Assembly (NCBI RefSeq): GCF_009746585.1
Contig: NZ_WRPO01000020.1
Location: forward strand, 1-64,000
Direction: 5' to 3'
Source of the DNA: Novosphingobium aquimarinum
GTDB taxonomy: Bacteria; Pseudomonadota; Alphaproteobacteria; Sphingomonadales; Sphingomonadaceae
DNA: 64,000 bases
In this document: piece by piece, positions 7,944 to 17,531 of the stretch
Position numbering within the stretch: the stretch's first letter is position 1
How the letters are laid out: each line of letters starts with the position of its first letter
The notes under the pieces: model-generated
Database searches by the model: none
What the model saw: the letters and a program-made list of their open reading frames with translations, nothing else
What the model was told of the DNA's origin: nothing
Made by a program: the position numbers and the translations under genes

Positions 7944-8909
7944 ATGAACGATCGCGCGATACCCCCCCTTACCGGCAAGGTCATTACCGTGCTCGGCGGC
8001 AGCGGCTTCGTCGGGCGGCATCTCGCGCAAGAGTTGCTCGCCCGTGGCGCGCGGCTGCGCATCGCCAGCCGCAATCCCGAAAAAGCCTACATGATCAAGC
8101 CGCTCGGCAACCTCGGGCAGGTCGCTTTCGCCCGCGTCGACGTGACGCGCCCGGAAACGCTGGGCCCTGCCCTCGCGGGATCGGATGCGGTCGTGTACCT
8201 CGTGGGCGCGTTCTCGGGCAATCTGGACGCGTTGCAGGGAAAGGGTGTCGGCCAAGTGGCCGAGGCGGCGAAGCAGGCCGGCGCGCAGTCCTTCGTGCAC
8301 ATTTCCGCGCTCGGTTGCGACGCGCAGTCGCCGATCGCCTATTCGCGTACCAAGGCGCAAGGCGAAGAGGCGGTTCGCGCGCATTTTCCCGAAGCGACGA
8401 TCCTGCGCCCTTCGCTGCTGTTCGGTCCTGACGACCAGTTCATCCAGATGTTCGCGCGGCTGATTTCGAGCGCGCCGTTCCTGCCGGTCTTCGCGCCCGA
8501 GGCGCGCGTACAGCCGCTATTCGTGGACGATCTCGCCGATGCGGTGAGCAACGCCATCGCCGTGCCGGAAACGGCCGCGGGCAAGACTTTCGAAGTCGCG
8601 GGGCCAGAGGCGATCTCGATGATCGAACTGCATCGCCGCATTGCTCACGCGCAAGGCCGCAACCGCTCCTTCATCGAACTGCCCGATGCGATCGGCAGCG
8701 GCTTGGCAACGGTGATGGGCTTTCTTCCGGGCGGGCCGATCTCGAGCGACCAGTATGCCTTGCTCAAGGCGGGGAGCGTTGCCGGGGGCAGCTTGCCGCA
8801 GATCACCGATCTCGGCGTGCATCCGCGACCGCTCGAGCTGTTTCTAGATCGCTGGATGGTCCCCTACCGCAAGCACGGCCGGTTCGGCGACGCTACGCCT
8901 GCGCCTTAG
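7944..8909 (+). CDS. Complex I NDUFA9-like NAD(P)-binding protein
   Basis: The 321-residue protein is an atypical short-chain dehydrogenase/epimerase fold. The N-terminal dinucleotide-binding motif is TVLGGSGFVGRHLA, followed by HISALG and an incomplete YSRTK catalytic region. The sequence is that of the bacterial relatives of the mitochondrial complex I subunit NDUFA9. These are thought to bind NADPH in a structural or assembly role. The ATG at 7944 starts two residues before the first strand; 42 codons of open frame before it look non-coding. It is the first core gene after the tRNA and converges with the GST gene. Confidence 0.8.
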   Translation: MNDRAIPPLTGKVITVLGGSGFVGRHLAQELLARGARLRIASRNPEKAYMIKPLGNLGQVAFARVDVTRPETLGPALAGSDAVVYLVGAFSGNLDALQGKGVGQVAEAAKQAGAQSFVHISALGCDAQSPIAYSRTKAQGEEAVRAHFPEATILRPSLLFGPDDQFIQMFARLISSAPFLPVFAPEARVQPLFVDDLADAVSNAIAVPETAAGKTFEVAGPEAISMIELHRRIAHAQGRNRSFIELPDAIGSGLATVMGFLPGGPISSDQYALLKAGSVAGGSLPQITDLGVHPRPLELFLDRWMVPYRKHGRFGDATPAP

Positions 8910-8976
8910 GCACGACTGCCTGGGCAAGGCGGAAACCGGCGCGGTACTCGCCGAGCCTGCTGCAACCAGCAATCGT

Positions 8977-9645
8977 TCAAAGATCGACGTCGGGATAGTG
9001 CCGCGGCGGCTGGATCACGTCCATCCGCTCTTTCAGCAGCGGGCCGAAACTCGGCCGGCTCTTGATCACCATGTACCAGCCGTGCGCCTGCTTGTGCGAC
9101 GACCAATCGAGACCGCTCAGGTAGTCGGCCACCGAGATGTGCGCTGCGGCGGTGAGATCCGCCAGCGTCATCGTCGGCCCGGCGAGCCAGGGGCGGTGGT
9201 CGATCAAGTAATCGATATAGTCGAGATAGTCGTGGCCCAGCTTCATCGCGTCGCGCAGCGCGCTCGCCACCGGGGATGCGCCCGAAAGCCGCTTGATCAT
9301 CTTTTCGGAGAGCAGCGGGGCGGCGACGTCGCCGAAGAAGTTCTCGTCGAACAGCGCGATCAACCGGCGCTGCTCGGCGCGCTGCGCCGAAGTACCGCTG
9401 ATCAGCGGCGCGCGGTCGACCGTTTCCTCGAAATATTCGCAGATCGCCCGGCTGTCGGACAGCGTGACGTCCTTTTCCTCGTCGCGCAGGATCGGCGTGC
9501 GGCCGGCGGGATTCAGCTGATGGAGAAGCTCGCCGTCCTTCCAGGGCCAGGCGGTGCGCAGCTCGTAAGCGAGGCCCTTCTCGCTCATCAACAGGCGCAC
9601 CTTGCGACTGAACGGACAGAGGGGGAACTGGTAGATGTGCCACAT
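8977..9645 (-). CDS. Glutathione S-transferase family protein, FzlA-like
   Basis: The 222-residue protein has the GST thioredoxin-like N-domain (FPLCPFSRKVRLLMSEKG, LNPAGRTPIL, LSDSRAICEYFEE) and an all-helical C-domain (PWLAGPTMTLADLTAAAH). In many alphaproteobacteria the GST-like protein next to an NDUFA9-like gene is FzlA, which binds FtsZ and is needed for constriction rather than for conjugation of glutathione. The PFSRKVR and tryptophan-rich PWKDGE region agree with FzlA. The assignment to FzlA rather than a catalytic GST is an inference from motif and neighbour. It converges with the NDUFA9-like gene, leaving 67 bases between stops. Confidence 0.75.
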   Translation of the reverse strand: MWHIYQFPLCPFSRKVRLLMSEKGLAYELRTAWPWKDGELLHQLNPAGRTPILRDEEKDVTLSDSRAICEYFEETVDRAPLISGTSAQRAEQRRLIALFDENFFGDVAAPLLSEKMIKRLSGASPVASALRDAMKLGHDYLDYIDYLIDHRPWLAGPTMTLADLTAAAHISVADYLSGLDWSSHKQAHGWYMVIKSRPSFGPLLKERMDVIQPPRHYPDVDL

Positions 9646-9917
9646 TCCTTCAGGGATGCCAAAGCGGCCGGGGCGCGTCCACCCGCCGGTTGGCGAAGGG
9701 CCGGGTTATAGGCGTGGATAAGATGGGGGCGCAGTGCGTGTGCCGCGCCCCTGCGAGGGAGCACGGTGACAACGGTGTCAGGCCTTCGCCTTGGCGCTTC
9801 CCGCCGCATTGACCCTGCCATTCGCGCCCTCCTATATCGCATGCGCAAGACCGAGGCCGGCGAAAGCGTGCTTCACGCATTCGGCTGACGGCGCCCGATC
9901 GAGAGGATGTACGAGTA

Positions 9918-10304
9918 ATGTTGAAGAGCATGCGACTGGGCAGCGCCGGCCTTGAGAAAACTAGGGCTTTCTACGATGCGACCTTCGGTGCCCTAGGCGT
10001 CGAACCCGGAGAAACGCCGGCGCAGTACCCGATCGTGATGTATTCCTTGCCCGGCGGGATCAAGTTCGTGCTTGGGCCGGCGCGCGACGGCAATCCGGTA
10101 ACGCACGCCAATGGCGGGACGGTGATCTTCGAAGCGCAGAGCGACGACGAAGTGAAGGCATGGCATGCGGCCGGGATCGCCAACGGCGACTCCAGCGAAG
10201 GCGAACCTGAAGCCAAGCCGCAAGCGCGCGGTGCGTTCGGCGCGTACCTTCGCGATCCGGATGGCAACAAGCTTGGAGCCTATCACGGCCTCAACATGGG
10301 CTGA
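9918..10304 (+). CDS. VOC (glyoxalase/dioxygenase-fold) family protein
   Basis: The 128-residue single-domain protein opens with MLKSMRLGSAGLEKTRAFYD, the typical first strand and helix of the vicinal-oxygen-chelate fold. It closes with YLRDPDGNKLGAYHG. Members are metal-dependent lyases, dioxygenases or resistance proteins, and the substrate cannot be read from sequence. It is followed after 11 bases by fdhD, so the two are probably co-transcribed. The 270 bases upstream hold no gene that I can support. Confidence 0.8.
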   Translation: MLKSMRLGSAGLEKTRAFYDATFGALGVEPGETPAQYPIVMYSLPGGIKFVLGPARDGNPVTHANGGTVIFEAQSDDEVKAWHAAGIANGDSSEGEPEAKPQARGAFGAYLRDPDGNKLGAYHGLNMG

Positions 10305-10315
10305 CTGCGACGGCC

Positions 10316-11098
10316 GTGACGCAACAGCCCACCGAGATTGGACGGGACGGTCGCCGCCGCGTGGTTTCGCGCGCCTGGGTTCCGGAAGCGCCGGTGGCGC
10401 TGGAGTTCAACGGCGTCGCGTATGCCGTGATGATGGCGACGCCCGAAGACCTCGAGGATTTCGCGTGCGGTTTCGCGATCGCCGAAGGCTTGGCACAGGA
10501 TGCGCGGGCCGTGGTCGACACGGCGGTGGCCGAGGTCGAGCACGGCTGGATCGTGCGGACGATAATCGATGGGCTCGGCGAAGAACGATTGAACGAGCGC
10601 GTCCGCCGGCGCGTCGCGGAATCGAGTTGCGGCTTGTGCGGGATCGAGAATCTCGAAGCGCTGGCGAGCCCCCTGCCCCGGGTCGCCGCCCACGTCCGCA
10701 TCGATAGTCGCGCGATTTTCGCGGCGGTCGGCGCGATTTCCGGGCACCAGCGCCTCGGCCGCGCGACGGGCGCAGCGCATGCCGCAGCGCTGGCGGGGCC
10801 GGAGGGCGATCTCCGCCTGGTGCGCGAAGATGTCGGCCGGCACAATGCGATCGACAAGGTCACCGGGGCGGCGCTGCGCCAGCGAACGCCGCTGACGCCT
10901 GGGTTCCTGCTTTCGACGGCGCGGTGCAGCTACGAAATCGTCGAGAAGGCGGTGCGCGCCGAGGCGACGACGCTGGTCACGATCTCGCTGCCGACATCGC
11001 TCGCGGTCGAGCGTGCGCGGGGGGCGGGACTGTCGCTATGGGCCTTGGCGCGCGACGACAGTGTGCTGCTGGTCCACGACGCCGGGCGGAGCAACTGA
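10316..11098 (+). CDS. fdhD: Formate dehydrogenase accessory sulfurtransferase FdhD
   Basis: The 260-residue protein has the FdhD signature: ESSCGLCG with the two redox cysteines that pass sulfur from IscS to the molybdenum cofactor, and later REDVGRHNAIDKV and LSTARCSYEIVEKA. It sulfurates the bis-MGD cofactor of formate dehydrogenases in the cytoplasm. The start is GTG at 10316, 11 bases after the VOC gene. No formate dehydrogenase or other molybdenum gene is in the window, so its client lies elsewhere. It converges with metW. Confidence 0.92.
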   Translation: MTQQPTEIGRDGRRRVVSRAWVPEAPVALEFNGVAYAVMMATPEDLEDFACGFAIAEGLAQDARAVVDTAVAEVEHGWIVRTIIDGLGEERLNERVRRRVAESSCGLCGIENLEALASPLPRVAAHVRIDSRAIFAAVGAISGHQRLGRATGAAHAAALAGPEGDLRLVREDVGRHNAIDKVTGAALRQRTPLTPGFLLSTARCSYEIVEKAVRAEATTLVTISLPTSLAVERARGAGLSLWALARDDSVLLVHDAGRSN

Positions 11099-11135
11099 CG
11101 CCTTCATCAAGCCGCCGAGCGGGAGATCGCGCCGG

Positions 11136-11726
11136 TCAGTTGCTCAGCAGGAACACGGCGTGTTCGGCGCGGAAGTTGGCCGCAGCCGGGTGGCAATCGC
11201 GATCGCCGCGCAGGAACCATTGGTTCTCGACGCGGATGCCGCGCTCGGCAATCAGGCCGCGAAAGTCCTCGACCGTCAGGTGATGGATGTTGGGCGTCTC
11301 GTACCAGGCGACCGGCAGCAGCCGCGTGACCGGCATCCGGCCGTTCCACAGCAACGAGGTCCGCACTCGCCAGTGTCCGAAATTCGGGAAACTGACGAAG
11401 GCCTTGCGGCCGATACGTAAGAGCTGTTCGAGGATTTCGGCCGGCCGCATCGTCGTCTGCAGCGTTTGGCTGAGGATCGCGTAGTCGACCGACTGGTCCG
11501 GGTAGAAGGGCAGATCCTTGTCCGCATCACCCTGGATCACCGACAAGCCGCGACCCACGCATTCCGCAACGTTGGCCGCGTTGATCTCCATGCCTCGGGC
11601 ATCGCAACCCTTGCGGTCGCGTAGCGCGGCAAGCAGCGTACCGTCGCCGCACCCGACGTCGAGCACTCGCGAACTCGGCGCGACGTTCTCGGCGATGATC
11701 GCGAGGTCGGGGCGAAGGCTGGTCAT
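11136..11726 (-). CDS. metW: Methionine biosynthesis protein MetW
   Basis: The 196-residue class I methyltransferase fold shows VLDVGCGDGTLL near the N-terminus, DYAILSQTLQT, and the MetW-typical SFPNFGHWRVR and WYETPNIHHLT. MetW works with MetX in homoserine acylation. Several studies describe MetW as needed for full MetX activity, though its own reaction is not settled. The start overlaps the stop of the GNAT gene by four bases. The order metX-GNAT-metW implies one operon for methionine synthesis. Confidence 0.92.
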   Translation of the reverse strand: MTSLRPDLAIIAENVAPSSRVLDVGCGDGTLLAALRDRKGCDARGMEINAANVAECVGRGLSVIQGDADKDLPFYPDQSVDYAILSQTLQTTMRPAEILEQLLRIGRKAFVSFPNFGHWRVRTSLLWNGRMPVTRLLPVAWYETPNIHHLTVEDFRGLIAERGIRVENQWFLRGDRDCHPAAANFRAEHAVFLLSN

Positions 11727-12172
11727 GAGCGAGGTTCCGGCATCCCGACGCTGATCTGGCGCGCGAACTCGGGCGATAGTCGCTCCATGTAGCGCTCGGG
11801 CCGCAAGGGTGCGTGGAAACCGACCCCGGCGTAGACGCCGTGCGCATCGGCAGTGACCAGCGCGAATCGGCGTACCGTGGCGTAGTCGGGATGCTCGAGA
11901 AACCAGCCGACGAGACCGCGGCCGACACCTTCGCCTCTGGCATCGGGATCGACGATCACGTCCGCGATCCAGGCGAAGCTCGCCTTGTCCGACACCACGC
12001 GGGCATACCCGACCTGACCTTTGTCGCGATGAAACGCGCCAAGATTATGCGATCCGGCGAATTGCCGCTCGACAGCTTCGCGTGCGATCCCGGGTGACCA
12101 GTAGCTGGACGCCAGCCAGGCGTGGATCCGGTCCATGTCGAACCGATCGGTCGCATCCGAATAGGCGATCAT
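11723..12172 (-). CDS. GNAT-family N-acetyltransferase inside the met operon
   Basis: The 149-residue protein is a single GNAT domain. It shows [19 protein letters not shown] as strand 4, then [18 protein letters not shown] as the acetyl-CoA binding loop and helix, and a C-terminal [13 protein letters not shown]. It should transfer an acetyl group to a small amine or protein, substrate unknown. It overlaps both metX (four bases at 12169-12172) and metW (11723-11726), so it is firmly in the operon. metX and metW are normally adjacent in many alphaproteobacteria. Confidence 0.82.
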   Translation of the reverse strand: MIAYSDATDRFDMDRIHAWLASSYWSPGIAREAVERQFAGSHNLGAFHRDKGQVGYARVVSDKASFAWIADVIVDPDARGEGVGRGLVGWFLEHPDYATVRRFALVTADAHGVYAGVGFHAPLRPERYMERLSPEFARQISVGMPEPRS

Positions 12173-13275
12173 CCCAGGAACCCCGCCACCACCTTATCGA
12201 GCGCGGGCACGTCGAGCAGGAAGGAATCGTGGCCGAACGGCGCGGACAATTCGACGAAGCTCACTGGAAGACCCGCCGCGCTGAGCGCGTGGACGATGTT
12301 GCGCGATTCGGCGGTCGGGTAGAGCCAGTCGGTATCGAAACTGATGAGGCAAAAGCGCGCTCGCGATCCGCTGAACGCACGCGCGAGCAAGCCGCCGTGC
12401 TCCTCGGCGAGATCGAAATAGTCCATGGCGCGCGTGATATAGAGGTAGGAGTTCGCATCGAAACGATCGGTGAACGACAGCCCCTGATACCGCAGGTAGC
12501 TTTCGACCTGGAAATCGGCGTCGAAACCGAAGGTCTTCGCATCGCGATCCTGCAGGCGTCGGCCGAACTTCTCGGTCAGCCCCGCCTCGGACAAGTAGGT
12601 GATGTGCGCCGCCATGCGCGCGACGGCGAGGCCCTTTTCGGGGCCCTTGCCGTGCGAATAGTAATCCCCTTCGCGCCAGGCTGGGTCGGCCATGATCGCT
12701 TGCCGCCCGACTTCGTGGAAGGCGATGTTCTGCGCCGAATGTCGCGCGGTCGAGGCGATGATCAGCGCCGCGCCAATCCGCTCGGAAAAGTTCGCCGCGA
12801 GGCTGACCGCCTGCATACCGCCCATCGAACCGCCGACGACCGCATGGAGCCGTTCGATCCCGAGCGCGTCGAGCAGCGCGACGTGGCCGCGCACCATGTC
12901 TCGGATCGTGATCACCGGGAATCGCATGCCCCACGGCTTGCCGTCAGGCGCGGTGCTGGCGGGACCGGTCGAGCCCATGCAACTGCCGATCACATTGGCG
13001 CAGATCACGAAATAGCGGTCGGTATCGATCGGCTTGCCCGGCCCGACCATGCGCGTCCACCAGCCGGCCTTGCCGGTAATCGGATGGCGGCTCGCGACGT
13101 ACTGGTCTCCCGTCAGCGCATGCGTGACGAGAATCGCGTTGTCCTTCGCGGCCGATAAGGTGCCGTAAGCCTCATAGGCGATCTGCGCGTTCTCAAGCGT
13201 CTGCCCGCCATCGAGCGGCAGCGGCGCGGACAGCGCGAGGACCTTGCTGGTATCGGTTTCAGAGACACTGGCCAT
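12169..13275 (-). CDS. metX: Homoserine O-acetyltransferase MetX
   Basis: The 368-residue alpha/beta hydrolase-fold enzyme transfers an acyl group to homoserine in the first committed step of methionine synthesis. The nucleophilic serine is in [11 protein letters not shown], the substrate region shows [16 protein letters not shown], and the late DSFLLDV follows the catalytic histidine of PFGHDSF. The ATG at 13275 gives the usual family length. The frame extends 13 codons further without support. It is divergent from hisC. I looked for a SAM-II type riboswitch in the short leader and did not see one. Confidence 0.95.
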   Translation of the reverse strand: MASVSETDTSKVLALSAPLPLDGGQTLENAQIAYEAYGTLSAAKDNAILVTHALTGDQYVASRHPITGKAGWWTRMVGPGKPIDTDRYFVICANVIGSCMGSTGPASTAPDGKPWGMRFPVITIRDMVRGHVALLDALGIERLHAVVGGSMGGMQAVSLAANFSERIGAALIIASTARHSAQNIAFHEVGRQAIMADPAWREGDYYSHGKGPEKGLAVARMAAHITYLSEAGLTEKFGRRLQDRDAKTFGFDADFQVESYLRYQGLSFTDRFDANSYLYITRAMDYFDLAEEHGGLLARAFSGSRARFCLISFDTDWLYPTAESRNIVHALSAAGLPVSFVELSAPFGHDSFLLDVPALDKVVAGFLG

Positions 13276-13385
13276 GGTGCGGTGCGGATTGATCCAGCCG
13301 CAGCGGGCTGTCAATCACGGCTTGGCTCTTCAAGCGATGTCGCGGCTGTCCATCGGCGCGAAGCTCGGCTATGGGCACCGGCGCC

Positions 13386-14504
13386 ATGAGCGATATCAAA
13401 ACCCTTTCGCGCGGCCCCGTGCCCAAGCCCTGGATCGAACAGATCCACGCCTACGTTCCCGGCAAATCGACCGGAGCGGACGGTCGCCCACTGATCAAGT
13501 TGTCGGCCAACGAAAACCCCTTGGGGAGCAGCCAGGCGGCGCTGGCCGCGCGGAGCAGCGCGGCAGCGGCTTCGCTTTACCCTGATCCCGACAGCACGTC
13601 CCTGCGCGCTGCGATCGGCGCGCGGCACGGGATCGATCCGGCGCGCGTAGTCATGGGCACAGGGTCCGACGAATTGCTCAATCTCGCGGCGCAAGGCTAT
13701 GCGGGCCATGGCGACGACGTGCTCTACGTGCGCTATGGCTTTTCGGTCTACGACATCGCGGCGCGGCGCTGCGGCGCCAACCCCGTGGTCGCACCCGATC
13801 GCGACTTCGGTACCGACGTCGACGCTCTGCTGGCTTGCGTCAGCGAGCGGACTCGCGTGGTGTTCCTTGCCAATCCCAACAACCCGACGGGCTGCTTCCT
13901 CCCCCGAGCCGAGCTCGAACGGCTTCACGCCGCCTTGTCCCGGGACGTTCTGCTGGTCGTCGACCAGGCTTACGGAGAATACCTCGGCGAAGCGGACGAT
14001 GACGGTGCCCTTGCGCTGGCAGAAGCGCACGATAACGTGCTGGTAACGCGCACGTTCTCGAAGATCTACGGGCTCGCCGGCGAACGGATCGGCTGGGGCA
14101 CGGGAGCGCCTGCGATCGTCGCGACGCTGAACCGCATTCGCGGACCCTTCAACGTGACCGCCACCGGACAAGCGATGGCGCTTGCCGCGCTGGACGATCA
14201 GGATTTCGTCACGCGCAGCCGCGATCACAACACCGCCGAGCGCGCGCGCTTCGTCGCCGCGATCGAGGCGCTGGGCAATCGCGGACTGCGCGCGGTGCCG
14301 AGCGAAGCGAACTTCGTGCTGGTGCTGTTCGAGGGCGCGCTGACTGCCGAGAGCGCCTACCAGGGCCTCGCCGAGCGCGGCTACATCGTTCGCTGGCTGC
14401 CAGGACAAGGTCTGCCGCAGGCACTGCGCATCACCATCGGCAAGACCGCCGACATGGACGCGATTGCCGCAGCGCTTGCAGACATGGCGCAACAGGCCAG
14501 CTGA
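13386..14504 (+). CDS. hisC: Histidinol-phosphate aminotransferase HisC
   Basis: The 372-residue class I/II aminotransferase is PLP-dependent. It shows [11 protein letters not shown] at the substrate end, [10 protein letters not shown] in the middle, and the Schiff-base lysine in [15 protein letters not shown]. It acts in histidine synthesis. In alphaproteobacteria with a following tyrC this enzyme often also serves aromatic amino-acid transamination. An ATG at 13371 is also in frame; 13386 is preferred for length. Its stop overlaps the tyrC start (TGATG), which implies translational coupling. Confidence 0.93.
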   Translation: MSDIKTLSRGPVPKPWIEQIHAYVPGKSTGADGRPLIKLSANENPLGSSQAALAARSSAAAASLYPDPDSTSLRAAIGARHGIDPARVVMGTGSDELLNLAAQGYAGHGDDVLYVRYGFSVYDIAARRCGANPVVAPDRDFGTDVDALLACVSERTRVVFLANPNNPTGCFLPRAELERLHAALSRDVLLVVDQAYGEYLGEADDDGALALAEAHDNVLVTRTFSKIYGLAGERIGWGTGAPAIVATLNRIRGPFNVTATGQAMALAALDDQDFVTRSRDHNTAERARFVAAIEALGNRGLRAVPSEANFVLVLFEGALTAESAYQGLAERGYIVRWLPGQGLPQALRITIGKTADMDAIAAALADMAQQAS

Positions 14505-15421
14505 TGTTTCGGCACGTCGCGATCATCGGCCTTGGCCTCCAGGGCGGCTCGATCGGGCTCGCGGTCCAGGCTTGCCTGCCCGGCGTCGCGACGAGCGGCT
14601 ACGACATCAGCCCGCAAACCCGCGCCCGCGCCGCCGAGCGTGGCCTCGTCTCGCAAGTCTGCGATACGCCGGAAGACGCGGTGCAAGGTGCCGACCTGGT
14701 GATCTTCTGCGTGCCGCCCGGCGCGATCGGCCCGGTCGCCCAAGCGCTGCGCGACGCGATCCGGCCCGATGCGCTCGTCAGCGACGTCGGGTCCAGCAAG
14801 TCCTCGATCGCGGCGGCCTTGGCGGAAGCCCTACCCGATCACACCGTGATCCCCGCTCACCCGGTCGCCGGCACCGAGAATTCGGGCCCGGACGCCGGCT
14901 TCGCCAGCCTGTTCCAGAACCGCTGGTGCATCGTCACGCCGCCCGAGAAGACCGACCTGCTCAAGCTTTCGGCGCTGGTCGAGTTCTGGGAGACGCTTGG
15001 CGCCAATGTCGAGATCATGGATGCCGAGCATCACGATCTGGTCCTTGCCGTGACCAGCCATTTGCCGCACCTCATCGCCTACACCATCGTCGGCACGGCG
15101 TCCGATCTCGAAGAAGTCACGCGCAGCGAAGTCATCAAGTATTCCGCGGGCGGTTTTCGCGATTTTACCCGGATCGCCGCGTCCGATCCGACGATGTGGC
15201 GCGATGTCTTCTTGTCCAACAAGGACGCGGTGCTGACGATGCTGCAGCGCTTTACCGAAGATCTCACCGCACTCCAGCGCGCGATCCGTGTCGGGGACGG
15301 CGAAGCCTTGTTCAGCCATTTCGAGCGTACGCGGGCCACGCGCCGCTCGATTATCGAGGAAGGTCAAGACGATGCGCGCCCCGATTTCGGTCGCGGCGAC
15401 CATCGTCGAAACCAGCGCTGA
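14504..15421 (+). CDS. tyrC: Prephenate/arogenate dehydrogenase (TyrC/TyrA family)
   Basis: The 305-residue protein starts with a Rossmann motif (IIGLGLQGGSIGLA). It shows VSDVGSSKSSI, HPVAGTENSGPDAG and TSHLPHLIAY, all typical of the NAD-dependent dehydrogenase that makes 4-hydroxyphenylpyruvate or tyrosine. There is no chorismate mutase or ACT domain, so it is the short cyclohexadienyl type. It is coupled to hisC by a one-base overlap. The last 20 residues are arginine- and aspartate-rich and may be a poorly conserved tail. Confidence 0.9.
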   Translation: MFRHVAIIGLGLQGGSIGLAVQACLPGVATSGYDISPQTRARAAERGLVSQVCDTPEDAVQGADLVIFCVPPGAIGPVAQALRDAIRPDALVSDVGSSKSSIAAALAEALPDHTVIPAHPVAGTENSGPDAGFASLFQNRWCIVTPPEKTDLLKLSALVEFWETLGANVEIMDAEHHDLVLAVTSHLPHLIAYTIVGTASDLEEVTRSEVIKYSAGGFRDFTRIAASDPTMWRDVFLSNKDAVLTMLQRFTEDLTALQRAIRVGDGEALFSHFERTRATRRSIIEEGQDDARPDFGRGDHRRNQR

Positions 15422-15505
15422 TTATTATTTACTCCTTACCGGGAGCCACAATCTCGCTCGCGCTTTTGGCGGGCGAACGCCATTCATTCGGGGCCACCTC
15501 ATCCT

Positions 15506-16282
15506 ATGAAACTCAAGATCAAGTCCGAGCTCGACTACTACCTTCCCGATTGCACCGATGTCCTGCTGCAAGTCGAAGCCGCGATGATTCCGGAACAGAC
15601 CGTGCGTCACGCGCATATCGACTTGCCGCCGACCCAGCATTTCGCGCGCGTTCCGGGGCATGATTCGATCGGCGATCGCATCTGGCTGCGGCACGAGGGT
15701 CAATTGACGGTGCGCTACGAAGCCGAAGTCGAGATCGAGCGCCTCAGCGGCGATATCGCCAGCCTCTCCGCGGTTCCGCCGCATCTCCTGCCGGGCGAGA
15801 CGATCCAGTATCTGCTTCCCTCGCGGTTCTGCCCGTCCGATCGGTTCCAGTCCTTGGCGAACGCCGATTTCGGCTCGCTCGAGGGCGGGGCGCGGATCGC
15901 GGCGATCAGCGATTGGATCTATTCGCACATCACTTATGCGGCAGGCAGCAGCAATGCCGAAACCGGCGCCATGCAGACCTATGTCGATCGCCAGGGCGTG
16001 TGCCGCGACTTTGCGCACTTGATGATCACGCTCGCTCGCGCCAGCACGATTCCGGCCCGCTTCGTCAGCGTCTATGGCCTGGGCGTTACGCCGCAGGATT
16101 TCCATGCCGTCGCCGAAGTCTTCCTCGACGGGACCTGGTACATGGTCGATGCCACGGGCATGTCGTCGTCCGACGGCATGGCCAAGATCGGCGTCGGGCG
16201 CGATGCCGCCGACGTGTCGTTCCTCACGTCTTATGCGCGGGCCGACATGAATTCGCAGACGGTCGAGGTGGAAGCGGCGTAA
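15506..16282 (+). CDS. Transglutaminase-like cysteine peptidase-fold protein
   Basis: The 258-residue protein has an N-terminal beta-rich bacterial transglutaminase-like region. Its core carries RQGVCRDFAHLMITLARA (catalytic Cys), FHAVAEVFLDGTWY (His) and YMVDATG (Asp). No signal peptide is present. Members are thought to be cytoplasmic amidases or proteases with no settled substrate. The ATG at 15506 directly starts the conserved region. It converges with plsC, six bases between stops. Confidence 0.85.
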   Translation: MKLKIKSELDYYLPDCTDVLLQVEAAMIPEQTVRHAHIDLPPTQHFARVPGHDSIGDRIWLRHEGQLTVRYEAEVEIERLSGDIASLSAVPPHLLPGETIQYLLPSRFCPSDRFQSLANADFGSLEGGARIAAISDWIYSHITYAAGSSNAETGAMQTYVDRQGVCRDFAHLMITLARASTIPARFVSVYGLGVTPQDFHAVAEVFLDGTWYMVDATGMSSSDGMAKIGVGRDAADVSFLTSYARADMNSQTVEVEAA

Positions 16283-16288
16283 CCGTCA

Positions 16289-16990
16289 CTACGGCGTCGG
16301 GTTGAGCGCGTTGATCGCATCGAGCACGCGCTGCTCCATTTCCGCTCTGGGCAGGCCCGGCGGAATAGTCTGCCCGACGCGATACGTGACGACGCCGCTC
16401 CGTTTCCAGCGGCGCTGGTAGAGCCGCCCGCTGTCGGTCGCCACGGGGACGACCGGCAGGCCGAGCAGCTTATACAGCCCCGCGAACCCCGCCCCAAGAG
16501 GCGCGCGCGTTCCTTGCGGGACGCGCGTGCCTTCGGGAAAGATGGCGAGCGGGCGCCCCTCGGCCAGATAGTGCCGCGCCGCGGCCAGCATCTTGCGCAG
16601 CGCCGTCGCGCCTTGCTGGCGCTCGACCGGGACCAGACCGTACGCCGCCCCGACGCGCCCCCACAAGGGAATGCGCAGCAACTCCACCTTGGCGAAGACC
16701 GCAGGTTCGCGGATCAGCGCGGGCAGATCGATCGCTTCGAAGAAACTCTCGTGCTTGATGGCGATCAGCGCGCCATGCTCGGGAAGGTCCCCTTCGAGCA
16801 CGATCTCGATATCCAGCAGATGCCTGGCGCACCACCGGTGCCAGTCAGACCAGCCGCGAACGATGCGGCGAAAGCTGCTGCGCGCGATCGACAAAGCGGC
16901 AAGGGCCGCCAGCACGTAGAACAGACTGCCGCCATAGAAAACGACCCAGAACGCGACCGTGCGCAGCCTTTCGCCAAGCGTCGGCTTCAT
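16289..16990 (-). CDS. plsC: 1-acyl-sn-glycerol-3-phosphate acyltransferase (PlsC family)
   Basis: The 233-residue protein has one N-terminal membrane segment (about residues 10-35) followed by the acyltransferase fold. The catalytic motif reads KHESFFEAID, so the usual HX4D is HX4E here. FPEGTR is intact. It makes phosphatidic acid from lysophosphatidic acid at the inner membrane. Related alphaproteobacterial enzymes tolerate the Glu form. The start at 16990 overlaps ydcF by four bases. This gene ends the ftsE-ftsX-ydcF-plsC run. Confidence 0.87.
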   Translation of the reverse strand: MKPTLGERLRTVAFWVVFYGGSLFYVLAALAALSIARSSFRRIVRGWSDWHRWCARHLLDIEIVLEGDLPEHGALIAIKHESFFEAIDLPALIREPAVFAKVELLRIPLWGRVGAAYGLVPVERQQGATALRKMLAAARHYLAEGRPLAIFPEGTRVPQGTRAPLGAGFAGLYKLLGLPVVPVATDSGRLYQRRWKRSGVVTYRVGQTIPPGLPRAEMEQRVLDAINALNPTP

Positions 16991-17520
16991 GTTGCCTTCC
17001 ACAGGTTCGTCGCCAGACGCGCCAGCCACTTGTGATATTCGAGGAACAGGATCCTGAGGCTCGGCTGCGTGGCGACCGCGTCGCGCATCACGACCACGCC
17101 TTTGGGCATCTCACGTTCGAACTCCAGCGCTGCGCGGCGCATATGCCAGTCTGACGTCACCAGCCGAACGGTCTTCGCCTTGCGCGAGCGAACCCAGTCG
17201 CCTGCCTCGATCGCGTTGCTTTCCGTGTCGTAAGCATCGCGGCCCAGAGTTACGCAGCAGTGGAGTAGCTCGGGAGACACGGTGTATTCCGCAAGGAAAT
17301 CGACGGCGCGTACTTCGGGATCGACGCCGGAGACCAGAAGCTGCGGCGCCTGGCGGCGGCGCAGCAAGTCGAGCGCGCGGTCGATCCGTCCCGTGCCGCC
17401 CGTCAGGACGATGATGGCATCGGTGCGCGCATCCCCCGCCGGCGACGGGAGGGCAACCGCGAACCAGAGGAATCCGATCGCCCATACAAGAACGATCGCA
17501 GCGACGAGACGACGATACAT
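16987..17520 (-). CDS. YdcF family (DUF218) membrane-anchored protein
   Basis: The 177-residue protein has an N-terminal membrane helix (residues 4-24). The DUF218 fold shows IIVLTGGTGRIDRALDLL, LLVSGVD, a NAIEAGDWVR stretch and VTSDWHMRRAALEF. Relatives include SanA and ElyC, which are linked to envelope integrity. The catalytic activity is not established. The ATG at 17520 follows the ftsX stop by 11 bases. A longer frame to 17919 overlaps ftsX and is spurious. Confidence 0.83.
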   Translation of the reverse strand: MYRRLVAAIVLVWAIGFLWFAVALPSPAGDARTDAIIVLTGGTGRIDRALDLLRRRQAPQLLVSGVDPEVRAVDFLAEYTVSPELLHCCVTLGRDAYDTESNAIEAGDWVRSRKAKTVRLVTSDWHMRRAALEFEREMPKGVVVMRDAVATQPSLRILFLEYHKWLARLATNLWKAT

Positions 17521-17531
17521 GACGACGCCGG

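Noticed and set aside
8998..9711. 237-codon plus-strand frame opposite the GST gene
   Set aside because: It is antisense to a clear GST-fold gene and has no recognisable domain.
13276..13385. Possible SAM riboswitch in the metX leader
   Set aside because: I looked for the SAM-II and SAM-alpha-like patterns known upstream of methionine genes in alphaproteobacteria and saw none in these 110 bases.
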